Assembly (NCBI GenBank): GCA_016930475.1
Contig: JAFGGR010000061.1
Coordinates: 1 to 6,062, forward strand
Length of the DNA: 6,062 nucleotides
Direction of reading: 5' to 3'
Source: Clostridiales bacterium
Lineage (GTDB): Bacteria; Bacillota; Clostridia; Saccharofermentanales; Saccharofermentanaceae
Of the stretch, positions 1 through 6,062 are shown one piece after another. Numbering within the stretch: position 1 is the stretch's first letter; each line of letters opens with the position of its first letter. Position numbers and translations under genes: made by a program. Below the pieces are notes generated by a model. The model was not told the origin of the DNA. It did no database searches and saw only the letters and a program-made list of their open reading frames with translations.

Positions 1-366
1 GATGAATGTCTGAAGTTATTGGAGCAGGCGCTGGATATTGCGCCGGATTTCGCTGATGTTATATGCAGTATGGGCGTTGTCTATTACTTCAAAGGGGACT
101 ACGACACTTCCAACTCGCTTTTGGATCGGGCGTTGGAGCTCGATCCCCTTCACGTAGGTGCCATGGTGACAAAGGGAAATACTTTGCTCTCTCAATCGCT
201 ACCCGAGGAAGCGTTGATCTGGTATGAGAAGGCGTTGGAACTCGAAGAAGATTTTCCGGACGCGATCCGCGGAAAGATCGACGCATTGCGTGCGCTCGGT
301 CTTGAGGATGAAGCCTCCGAATGGATCAAAAAAGAGGGAGATTTTTTCGACGATAACGATCGATAG
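1..366 (+). CDS. TPR-repeat protein, C-terminal part (5' end outside window)
   Basis: The reading frame is open from the first base to the TAG at 364-366 and gives 121 visible residues. The protein is a run of 34-residue tetratricopeptide repeats: the second helix of one repeat (residues 1-17, ending ALDIAPDF), a full repeat at 18-51 (ending ALELDPLH), a full repeat at 52-85 (ending ALELEEDF) and a final, more divergent repeat at 86-115 followed by an acidic tail (DDNDR). The TPR hallmarks are visible: small residues in helix A, and the A-L-E-L-D-P turn closing each unit. TPR arrays form superhelical scaffolds for protein-protein binding, so the family alone does not give a function. No signal peptide or membrane segment lies in the visible part. 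A TTG at 19 in this frame is not a credible start because the repeat continues upstream of it. The gene converges on argH. Confidence 0.85.
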   Translation, partial: DECLKLLEQALDIAPDFADVICSMGVVYYFKGDYDTSNSLLDRALELDPLHVGAMVTKGNTLLSQSLPEEALIWYEKALELEEDFPDAIRGKIDALRALGLEDEASEWIKKEGDFFDDNDR

Positions 367-382
367 AAATCACGCAAATGCA

Positions 383-406
383 AGGGCTCCGATCACCCGG
401 AGCCCT
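383..406. terminator. GC-rich hairpin between convergent genes, likely bidirectional terminator
   Basis: A perfect 9-bp inverted repeat, AGGGCTCCG (383-391) and CGGAGCCCT (398-406), encloses a 6-base loop. It begins 16 bases after the TPR-gene stop and ends 12 bases before the argH stop codon, so it is placed to end transcripts from both sides. The T-run that should follow is weak on both strands (CTGGTTTATG after it on +, TGCATTTGCG on -). It is therefore not a textbook intrinsic terminator; it could also act with Rho or as a 3'-end stabiliser. Confidence 0.65.
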
Positions 407-418
407 CTGGTTTATGAA

Positions 419-1792
419 TCAGCGAAATTTTTCCATCTGCCTCAGTTCTTTCTCTACCTCGGATGGAGACGGCCCCCCGGTGACCTTGCGATTTTCCACA
501 CAGCTTCGGATGCGGATGGCATCGTAAACATCGCGGTCGAACAGAGCGGAAAAAGACGTTAGAGTATCCAGATCCAGGTCGTCCAAGGCTTGGGATCGCT
601 CGATACAATGTCGGACCAGTTTACCGGACACCTCGTGGGCGTCACGGAACGGCAGGCCCTTCTTGACTAGATAATCGGCAAGATCCGTTGCGTTCGAAAA
701 GCCTCCCTTGGCGGCTTCCAACATTCGATCTTTATGAAGTTTCATGGTGCGGACCATCCCCGTAAACGGAGGCAACGCGGCCTGCAATGTGTCCAGAGCG
801 TCGTAAAGCGATTCCTGGACCTCCTGCATGTCCTTGTTGTAGGTCATGGGAAGTCCCTTCATAACAACCAGGAGAGCGACGAGGTCTCCGAAGACGCGTC
901 CGGTCTTACCGCGAGTCAGTTCGGCGACATCGGGATTCTTTTTTTGAGGCATGATCGATGAGCCGGTGGAATAAGCGTCATCCAGTTCGACAAAGCCGAA
1001 TTCCTGACTAGCCCACAGGATGATGTCTTCCGAAAATCGCGAGAGATGCATCATCAGTATGGAAAGCGCGCTGACCAGTTCGATCGCGAAGTCGCGATCC
1101 GCTACGCCGTCCATACTGTTTCGCGTAACGCCGTTCAGGCCAAGCTCCATCGCGACGGACTCGCGGTCCAAAGGATAAGTCGTTCCGGCCACTGAGCCGG
1201 AGCCCAAAGGTGAGACGCAAGTCCTGCGGACCGCATCGTCAATACGGCCGATATCCCGCTCCAGCATCGCGATGTATGATGTCAGATGATGCGCGAAGGT
1301 GATCGGTTGAGCGCGTTGCAGGTGCGTATAGCCGGGCATGTACGTTTCAAGATTCTCCTTGGCGCGTTCGATCAGTGTTCCGTGTAAATCGAGGATCAAC
1401 GACCGAATCACCTTGGCTTGATTGATCGCGTATAATCGCTGATCCAGAGCGACCTGATCATTGCGGCTTCGTGCGGTATGAAGTCGCTTTCCGGCGTCTC
1501 CGACTCGCTTCGTGAGCTCCTCTTCAATGAACATGTGAATATCTTCCGCGCCGGAATCAAAAGTCAGGACCTTGTTTTCGATGTCGGTCCGAATCCCTTG
1601 AAGACCCTTCTCGATCGACAGTGCGTCGGCATCGGACAGTAAGCCTTGTTTGTTCAACATGTGACAATGCGCGATACTGCCCTGGATATCTTCCGCGTAC
1701 ATCCGGGAGTCAAAGGGCAGGGAAGAGTTATAGTCGTTGACCGAAGAGTCCAACGGCTTCTGGAAACGCCCCGACCACATCAATTTGGCCAC
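419..1792 (-). CDS. argH: Argininosuccinate lyase
   Basis: ArgH is the cytoplasmic enzyme that splits argininosuccinate into arginine and fumarate, the last step of arginine synthesis. It belongs to the fumarase/aspartase superfamily and works as a homotetramer. The 457-residue product has the family's usual length and landmarks: N-terminal KLMWSGRF (residues 3-10), HTARSRNDQVALD (105-117), PGYTHLQRAQP (153-163, with His157 at the catalytic position) and the superfamily signature GSSIMPQKKNP (277-287), whose mobile loop supplies the catalytic serine. I chose the GTG at 1790-1792 because GAGGTG (1798-1803) lies 5 bases upstream and MAKLMWSGRF fits the usual ArgH N-terminus. The frame stays open to 1870, but a longer start would run into argG and add non-homologous residues. 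The start lies 14 bases after the argG stop, so the two genes are almost certainly co-transcribed and perhaps translationally coupled. No catalytic residue appears to be missing. Confidence 0.97.
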   Translation of the reverse strand: MAKLMWSGRFQKPLDSSVNDYNSSLPFDSRMYAEDIQGSIAHCHMLNKQGLLSDADALSIEKGLQGIRTDIENKVLTFDSGAEDIHMFIEEELTKRVGDAGKRLHTARSRNDQVALDQRLYAINQAKVIRSLILDLHGTLIERAKENLETYMPGYTHLQRAQPITFAHHLTSYIAMLERDIGRIDDAVRRTCVSPLGSGSVAGTTYPLDRESVAMELGLNGVTRNSMDGVADRDFAIELVSALSILMMHLSRFSEDIILWASQEFGFVELDDAYSTGSSIMPQKKNPDVAELTRGKTGRVFGDLVALLVVMKGLPMTYNKDMQEVQESLYDALDTLQAALPPFTGMVRTMKLHKDRMLEAAKGGFSNATDLADYLVKKGLPFRDAHEVSGKLVRHCIERSQALDDLDLDTLTSFSALFDRDVYDAIRIRSCVENRKVTGGPSPSEVEKELRQMEKFR

Positions 1793-1806
1793 AATAACAC
1801 CTCGAT

Positions 1807-3024
1807 TCAGTCCAGTAGATCGTTTTTCTTTTTCATCTGGGCGACCACCTTCATCGGGAGCCCGAAGCAATTGATAAATCCGGTCGCGTCGGCTTGGTTA
1901 TAAACTTCGTCCGCGGAGAAGGTCGCTATAGCTTCATCGTAAAGTGAATACGGCGAAACCGTTCCGGCGGGCATACAATTTCCCTTATAGAGCTTCAGGC
2001 GAACATCTCCGGTAACGGTTTTCTGCGTCTGATCGACGAAGGCTGAAAGCGCTTCGCGCAAAGGATGAAACCATTGTCCGAAATAGACCAGCTCGGCAAA
2101 ACGCTGTGCCACGAGATCCTTATAGTGAAGGGTATCGCGATCTAATGTAAGAAGCTCAAGCTCGCGATGAGCGGCATACAATACCGTTCCGCCCGGAGTC
2201 TCATATACGCCTCTGGACTTCATTCCGACAAGGCGGTTCTCGACCATATCGACGATGCCGACTCCGTTCTCTCCGGCAAGCTTGTTCAGGAGCTTCAGAA
2301 GTTCGACCGGCGCGTACTCCTTGCCGTCGATGCGCTTTGGCACGCCTTGCTCAAAGGATACGGTGACGTATGCAGGTTCATCCGGAGCTTCTTCCGGCGA
2401 TTTCATGAGTTTTAATATCTTCTTGTAATTCGGCTCGTTCTTGGGATCCTCAAGATCCATCCCTTCGTGAGAAAGATGCCACAGATTCTCGTCCATCGAA
2501 TAATTGTCTTCTTTGGTAACAGGGACCGGGATGTTACGGGCCTCGGCATAATCGATCTCTTCGTCACGCGATTTGATGTCCCAGATCCTCCATGGAGCAA
2601 TGATCTTCATCTCCGGAGCCAATGCTTTGATCGTGAGCTCGAAACGAACTTGGTCATTGCCCTTTCCGGTGCAACCGTGCGCGATGGTCGTGCAACCTTC
2701 ACGCTTCGCGATCTCAACCATTCGCTTTGCTATGACGGGACGAGCAAAAGAGGTCCCCAAGAGGTATTTGCCCTCGTAAATAGCTCCGGCCTTCAAGGTC
2801 GGATAAATATAGTCCGTTATAAACTCTTCGCTGATGTCTTCGACGAAGCAGGCGGAAGCGCCGCACTTGAGAGCTTTCTGAATCAAATAATCACGGTCGA
2901 TCCCGATGCCGACTTCACCGGCCATCGCAATGACTTCACAATCATAGTGCTCGAGAAGCCATGGAATGATGATCGAGGTGTCCAGTCCTCCGGAATAAGC
3001 AAGAAGAATTTTTTCCTTAGCCAT
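1807..3024 (-). CDS. argG: Argininosuccinate synthase
   Basis: ArgG joins citrulline and aspartate using ATP to give argininosuccinate, AMP and pyrophosphate, the penultimate step of arginine synthesis, in the cytoplasm. The 405-residue product has the normal length. It carries the N-type ATP pyrophosphatase P-loop AYSGGLDTS (residues 9-17), the substrate-binding stretch YEGKYLLGTSFARP (83-96), the HGCTGKGNDQVRFE motif (116-129), YSMDENLWHLSHEG (175-188) and the C-terminal-domain block MVENRLVGMKSRGVYETPG (260-278). I chose the ATG at 3022-3024 because GGAGGT (3029-3034) stands 4 bases upstream. A TTG four codons earlier overlaps that ribosome binding site and is unlikely. The residues after the first strand read AGEVGIGID where many homologues have a DVGQ-type segment, a modest variation. 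It is the first gene of an argG-argH operon, with a strong promoter and candidate ArgR sites upstream. Confidence 0.97.
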   Translation of the reverse strand: MAKEKILLAYSGGLDTSIIIPWLLEHYDCEVIAMAGEVGIGIDRDYLIQKALKCGASACFVEDISEEFITDYIYPTLKAGAIYEGKYLLGTSFARPVIAKRMVEIAKREGCTTIAHGCTGKGNDQVRFELTIKALAPEMKIIAPWRIWDIKSRDEEIDYAEARNIPVPVTKEDNYSMDENLWHLSHEGMDLEDPKNEPNYKKILKLMKSPEEAPDEPAYVTVSFEQGVPKRIDGKEYAPVELLKLLNKLAGENGVGIVDMVENRLVGMKSRGVYETPGGTVLYAAHRELELLTLDRDTLHYKDLVAQRFAELVYFGQWFHPLREALSAFVDQTQKTVTGDVRLKLYKGNCMPAGTVSPYSLYDEAIATFSADEVYNQADATGFINCFGLPMKVVAQMKKKNDLLD

Positions 3025-3028
3025 AGTG

Positions 3029-3034
3029 ACCTCC
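3029..3034 (-). promoter_or_regulatory. argG ribosome binding site
   Basis: On the minus strand GGAGGT precedes the ATG at 3024 by 4 bases. It fixes the start at MAKEKILL rather than at the in-frame TTG four codons upstream, which would overlap this site. It directly abuts a candidate ARG box (3035-3052). Confidence 0.85.
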
Positions 3035-3052
3035 AATGCATAAATATAAATA
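3035..3052 (-). promoter_or_regulatory. Candidate ARG box (ArgR/AhrC operator) in argG leader
   Basis: The minus strand reads TATTTATATTTATGCATT. This resembles the Bacillus-type ARG box CATGAATAAAAATKCAAK, mainly in its AT-rich core and the ATGCA right half; the left half lacks the G of TGAAT. It lies between the predicted argG transcription start (about 3065) and the ribosome binding site, where a bound hexameric ArgR could block initiation or elongation. A wider GCATA...TATGC dyad (3038-3042 and 3053-3057) covers the same stretch. The area is very AT-rich, so chance resemblance is possible. Confidence 0.4.
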
Positions 3053-3071
3053 TATGCGAATAATTATGAGG

Positions 3072-3100
3072 ATTGTAGCAGATGAATACGACTGAGTCAA
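3072..3100 (-). promoter_or_regulatory. Sigma-70/SigA-type promoter of argG-argH
   Basis: The minus strand has TTGACT (3095-3100) and TACAAT (3072-3077) separated by exactly 17 bases; each hexamer matches the consensus at 5 of 6 positions. A TG sits one base before the -10 box, making it an extended -10 as well. Transcription should start near 3065, giving a leader of about 40 bases before the argG ATG. The spacer contains ATGAATA on the plus strand (3082-3088), a left half of an ARG box, which would place a repressor half-site inside the promoter. Confidence 0.8.
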
Positions 3101-3150
3101 CATCAACATTTTATTATTCAAACACAGACAATACAAGCGGGAAGTTGAGG

Positions 3151-3168
3151 CATGAATATTTGTGCATT
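3151..3168 (+). promoter_or_regulatory. Candidate ARG box (ArgR/AhrC operator), upstream site
   Basis: CATGAATATTTGTGCATT agrees with the Bacillus-type ARG box CATGAATAAAAATKCAAK at the whole left half (CATGAATA) and at TGCA in the right half, differing mainly in the central W tract and one right-half base. It lies about 50 bases upstream of the argG -35 box and about 20 bases upstream of the predicted -35 of the divergent aminotransferase gene, so it could serve either promoter. Its centre is about 116 bp from that of the leader site. Confidence 0.5.
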
Positions 3169-3186
3169 TTCAAGGGACATAATCGC

Positions 3187-3215
3187 TTTACGCTTTCGTA
3201 ATGGTAAGGTAAAAT
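3187..3215 (+). promoter_or_regulatory. Possible promoter of the aminotransferase gene
   Basis: TTTACG (3187-3192, 4 of 6 to consensus) and TAAAAT (3210-3215, 5 of 6) are separated by 17 bases. Transcription would start near 3222, leaving a leader of about 55 bases. It is weaker than the argG promoter facing the other way. A second -10-like CATAAT at 3178-3183 has no good -35 partner. Confidence 0.4.
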
Positions 3216-3276
3216 CATTACATGCCGCCGGAAGCGCCGTCGGCCGAAACGATTTCATTGCGCGAAAAGGAGTCCT

Positions 3277-4170
3277 ATGTCATTTCCTATCATTGAGCAC
3301 GCTAAGGGTGACTTTTGTTATTGTAACGGCGAAAAAATACTTCTTTCGTCCGATTTGGGCCGATCACTTCAAGAGCCCGTGGATCACACGATATACTACG
3401 AGTCGATCCGCTTCAGAAGCGGAGTCATGGTCTTTTTCGAGGATCACATGCTGAGGTTGTACCGGTCGGTGCAGGCCAAGGAGGCCTTTGATTTCGACTC
3501 GGAGATTCTTTATGATCAGGCGATGGATCTGATCCGCGATTCGGGTCTTGAGTCCCCGGACGGCAATTTGCGGATCGTACTGACGAAGGACCGATCGGTC
3601 GTTCATCTTTCGGATGCTGTATATCCGGAGCCCGGTATGTTTAGAAGCGGGATCGTGACGGCGACGCTCGAATGGGAGCGTGTTGAGCCGCAGGTGAAAG
3701 TCTTCCGGGGAGATTATAAGCAGGCCGTCGCGGAGCGTATGCGGGAACCGACGCCTTTTGGGCTGCCGTATGAAGTGCTTCTGCGCGATTCAAAGGGTAA
3801 GATCACCGAGGGTAGTCGTTCGAATTTCTTTGTCCTTCATAAAGACACGGTGTATTCACCCCCGGAGTCGATGATACTGATCGGGATCACCCGAAAATAT
3901 GTCATGAGAGCATTGAGGCAAGCCGGACTTCAATACCGTGAGCAAACCTTTTCTCTCGATGAGATCGTGACTATGCGAGACAGAGGGTCTGCCGGGTCGG
4001 AAGAAGTTGCCGTGTTTGTCACCAGCTCGCCCTTTGATATTCTGCCGATCCGGTCGATCGACGACGAGAAGTTCTTATCTGCGGATAACCCTCACCTCAA
4101 AGAGATGTCGGAAGCGTATTCGCGCATCACCGATCAATATGTTCGATCCCGGGTCCCCCGGAAGAAATAG
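3277..4170 (+). CDS. Class IV (fold-type IV) PLP-dependent aminotransferase, substrate unknown
   Basis: The 297-residue length is typical of fold-type IV PLP enzymes: branched-chain aminotransferase (IlvE), D-amino-acid aminotransferase and aminodeoxychorismate lyase (PabC). Family landmarks in order are YYESIRFRSG (40-49); FEDHMLRLYRS (54-64), with Arg60 at the PLP-phosphate position; VKVFRGDYKQA (140-150), where Lys141 is the likely Schiff-base lysine (Lys148 is the less likely alternative); the hallmark ITEGSRSNFFVL (176-187), with Glu178 facing the PLP ring nitrogen; GITRKYV (203-209), with Thr205 binding phosphate; and a TSS motif (249-251). The start ATG has AAGGAG at 3267-3272, 4 bases upstream. 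The substrate cannot be read from these motifs, so no gene symbol is given. It is transcribed away from argG across a shared control region, with htpG 68 bases downstream on the same strand. No signal peptide or membrane segment is seen, so a cytoplasmic enzyme is expected. Confidence 0.88.
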   Translation: MSFPIIEHAKGDFCYCNGEKILLSSDLGRSLQEPVDHTIYYESIRFRSGVMVFFEDHMLRLYRSVQAKEAFDFDSEILYDQAMDLIRDSGLESPDGNLRIVLTKDRSVVHLSDAVYPEPGMFRSGIVTATLEWERVEPQVKVFRGDYKQAVAERMREPTPFGLPYEVLLRDSKGKITEGSRSNFFVLHKDTVYSPPESMILIGITRKYVMRALRQAGLQYREQTFSLDEIVTMRDRGSAGSEEVAVFVTSSPFDILPIRSIDDEKFLSADNPHLKEMSEAYSRITDQYVRSRVPRKK

Positions 4171-4174
4171 ATCC

Positions 4175-4197
4175 ATCGATCTTATAGTACGATCGAT
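4175..4197. repeat. Short inverted repeat between the aminotransferase gene and htpG
   Basis: ATCGATC (4175-4181) and GATCGAT (4191-4197) form a perfect 7-bp dyad around a 9-base spacer, 4 bases after the aminotransferase stop codon. It is only moderately GC-rich and is followed by TTAAC rather than a T-run, so it is weak as a terminator. It could be an operator ahead of htpG or chance in GATC-rich DNA. It does not match the CIRCE heat-shock element. Confidence 0.35.
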
Positions 4198-4238
4198 TTA
4201 ACAGAGCACTCGATTATATAAATCAGGAGGTTTTTAAA

Positions 4239-6062
4239 ATGACTACCCGTTCAGGAAAAGTGACAGTAACCACCGAAAATATCTTTCCGATTATTCGGAA
4301 ATGGCTCTACACGGATCATGACATATTTATCCGCGAGTTGGTCTCGAATTCGGCCGACGCGATTTCTAAGATGAAGCGGATCATCGATCTGGGCGAAGCC
4401 GGCGACGTGACCGAGAATGCTTTTCGAATCGATGTCGAATACAAAAAAGATGATGCGACGCTTTCCATTTCCGATAACGGAATCGGCATGAGCGCGGAAG
4501 AGATCGACAAGTATATCAATCAGATCGCATTTTCGGGCGCGATGGACTTTGTCGAAAAGTATAAAGAGCAGAATACGGACGACAGCGGCATCATCGGGCA
4601 TTTCGGCCTTGGATTTTATTCCGCGTTTATGGTAGCCGATAAGGTACGAATCGAGACCAAGTCTTTTACCGAGGGAGAGGATGCCGTCTCTTGGGAATCC
4701 GAGGACGGGATGGAATATTCCATATCCCCATCGGACCGCAAGGCACGCGGAACGACCATTACACTCTGGCTTTCCGAAGAGGCGAAGGAGATCTTCGACG
4801 CGTTAAAGACCCGGAATATCTTGCGGAAGTATTGTTCGTTCATTCCTTATCCGCTGTTCTTTTTTGATCGCGATGAAGAACGGGAGAAGATCGAGCGTGA
4901 AAACAAGAAGTTGGCGGAAGCGACCGAAAAGGGTGAGGAATACACTGTCTCGGAGTACGAGCCCGAGCGGATCAACCCGAAGGAGCCATTATGGGCGAAG
5001 GCCCCGAAGGACTGCACAGAGGAGGAGTATCGATCGTTCTACCATGACGTCTTTTCCGATCTGCAGGACCCGCTTTTCTGGATCCACCTCAATTTGGACT
5101 ATCCGTTTAAACTTCAGGGTGTGCTCTATTTCCCCAAGACTGACAATGTTTATCAGTCCCTTGAAGGCAGGATCAAGATCTATAACCAGCAGGTCTTCGT
5201 GGCGGACAACATCGAGGAGATCATCCCTGATTTCCTGTTTTTGCTGAGAGGATGCCTGGATTGCTCGGACCTTCCGCTCAATGTTTCTCGCTCTGCTCTT
5301 CAGCAGGACGAATACGTGAAGAAGTTATCCACGCATATCATCCGTAAGGTATCGGATAAGCTCAATGAGCTTTTCAAGAACGATAGGGCGGCGTATGAGT
5401 CCTACTGGTCGGATATCGGAGTCTTCGTCAAATACGGCATGATGAAGGAAGAGAAATTTTATGACAAATCCAAGGAAGTCCTGATGTTCAGGACGGTCGA
5501 CGGAACGATGAAGACGTATGGCGAGCTGACCGACGGGAAAGACTCGATCCGATACACCCGCGATCCGGACCGGCAGGCGGCGTACGTGGATATCGCGAAG
5601 GCCAAGGGCTACGAGGTGGTCGTCTTGAGCGAAGAACTCGACCCGAATTTCATCTCTTTCATGGAATATAAGAACCCCCAAAATCGATTCATGCGCGTTG
5701 ATGCCGAACTCTCCGGGGAGGCGGGAGCTGCTGTCGAGCAAGACTCACTTCGCGATTTGTTCCGTGAAGCGACTGGAGACGGATCTTTGGATGTCTCCCT
5801 GATCACCTTGGGTGAAGATCAACTGCCTGTTTTCATCCGGGAAACCGAAGAAGCCCGACGTATGCAGGAGATGAGAAAGCAATTCGAAAAGATGAGAAAG
5901 CCCGGCGAGGACGATCCGTATAAGGATATGGACAGCATGTTTCCCGAAAAGAAGGATCTTGTGCTCAACTCGGATCATCCCCTGATCGCTCGTCTGACCG
6001 CTCTTCGAGAGGGAACGGGCGACAGAGATGACCTCCATAAGATTTGCGTACATCTTTACGAC
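4239..6062 (+). CDS. htpG: Molecular chaperone HtpG (bacterial Hsp90), 3' end outside window
   Basis: HtpG is the cytosolic Hsp90 homologue, an ATP-driven dimer that remodels client proteins, often with the DnaK system. The frame is open for 608 codons to the window edge; family members are about 620-650 residues, so only a short C-terminal piece is missing. The GHKL ATPase domain (about 1-205) shows IRELVSNSADAI (31-42; Glu33, Asn37 and Asp40 contact ATP, magnesium and water), SDNGIGM (78-84), GHFGLGFYSAF (120-130) and GTTITL (171-176). A charged linker (about 210-245) leads to the middle domain, which has WIHLNLDYPFKLQGVLYFP (281-299) and the catalytic-arginine loop LPLNVSRS (345-352, Arg351). 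The dimerisation domain follows from about 500 and is cut. ATG is chosen because AGGAGG (4225-4230) stands 8 bases upstream. No CIRCE element was seen. The 68-base gap upstream permits co-transcription with the aminotransferase gene. Confidence 0.97.
   Translation, partial: MTTRSGKVTVTTENIFPIIRKWLYTDHDIFIRELVSNSADAISKMKRIIDLGEAGDVTENAFRIDVEYKKDDATLSISDNGIGMSAEEIDKYINQIAFSGAMDFVEKYKEQNTDDSGIIGHFGLGFYSAFMVADKVRIETKSFTEGEDAVSWESEDGMEYSISPSDRKARGTTITLWLSEEAKEIFDALKTRNILRKYCSFIPYPLFFFDRDEEREKIERENKKLAEATEKGEEYTVSEYEPERINPKEPLWAKAPKDCTEEEYRSFYHDVFSDLQDPLFWIHLNLDYPFKLQGVLYFPKTDNVYQSLEGRIKIYNQQVFVADNIEEIIPDFLFLLRGCLDCSDLPLNVSRSALQQDEYVKKLSTHIIRKVSDKLNELFKNDRAAYESYWSDIGVFVKYGMMKEEKFYDKSKEVLMFRTVDGTMKTYGELTDGKDSIRYTRDPDRQAAYVDIAKAKGYEVVVLSEELDPNFISFMEYKNPQNRFMRVDAELSGEAGAAVEQDSLRDLFREATGDGSLDVSLITLGEDQLPVFIRETEEARRMQEMRKQFEKMRKPGEDDPYKDMDSMFPEKKDLVLNSDHPLIARLTALREGTGDRDDLHKICVHLYD

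Noticed and set aside
1793..1870. An N-terminally extended argH starting at 1870
   Set aside because: The extra 26 residues overlap the argG coding sequence, are not ArgH-like, and bypass the well-placed GAGGTG and GTG start at 1792.
2467..3063. Plus-strand open frame of 198 codons
   Set aside because: It lies almost wholly antisense to the clearly real argG, shows no recognisable domain, and is explained as a shadow frame.
3221..3248. GC-rich GCCG/CGGC stretch in the aminotransferase leader as a riboswitch or attenuator
   Set aside because: Only short, competing stems can be drawn; there is no leader peptide, T-run or known riboswitch core.
3152..3454. Plus-strand open frame of 100 codons before and across the aminotransferase start
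   Set aside because: It overlaps the aminotransferase in another frame, starts inside the candidate ARG box upstream of the predicted promoter, and has no ribosome binding site or recognisable domain.
4149..4161. CCGGG/CCCGG hairpin as a terminator for the aminotransferase gene
   Set aside because: The stem is only 5 bp, lies inside the last codons, and is not followed by a T-run.
4203..4212. AGCACTC resembling a half of the CIRCE heat-shock operator before htpG
   Set aside because: The matching GAGTGCT half is absent at the required 9-base spacing, so there is no CIRCE palindrome.
5325..5741. Minus-strand open frame of 138 codons
   Set aside because: It is antisense to the middle of htpG, whose frame shows unbroken Hsp90 homology; no independent evidence supports it.

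Overview
This window looks like ordinary chromosomal DNA from a bacterium, most likely Bacillota of the Clostridia type. That placement is tentative. It rests on the wording of HtpG (for example ENIFPIIRKWLY near the N-terminus), ArgG and ArgH, on strong AGGAGG-type ribosome binding sites, and on a mid-range GC content. Coding density is high, and every gene seen is intact except where the window edges cut it. I see no mobile elements, CRISPR arrays, tRNA or rRNA genes, phage genes or signs of recent transfer.

Layout. At 1-366 (+) is the 3' end of a tetratricopeptide repeat (TPR) protein. It runs convergently towards argH, and the 52-base gap between them holds a strong GC-rich hairpin (383-406) that can serve both strands. 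At 419-3024 (-) lie argG and argH, 14 bases apart with argG first, forming the last two steps of arginine synthesis (citrulline to argininosuccinate to arginine). A divergent control region at 3025-3276 carries a near-consensus sigma-70 promoter for argG, two sequences resembling ArgR/AhrC operators (ARG boxes), and a weaker promoter facing the other way. At 3277-4170 (+) is a fold-type IV PLP aminotransferase whose substrate cannot be read from the sequence. After a 68-base gap, htpG (bacterial Hsp90) starts at 4239 and runs off the right edge after 608 codons, probably lacking only a few tens of residues.

How they work together. argG and argH are a functional pair, very likely one transcript controlled by arginine through ArgR. 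The divergent aminotransferase shares their control region, so a link to amino-acid metabolism is plausible but unproven. The TPR protein and HtpG have no evident link to arginine synthesis.

I found no previously undescribed system. The most checkable observations are the paired ARG-box candidates flanking the argG promoter, the unassigned aminotransferase sharing that region, and a marked excess of GATC across the whole window.
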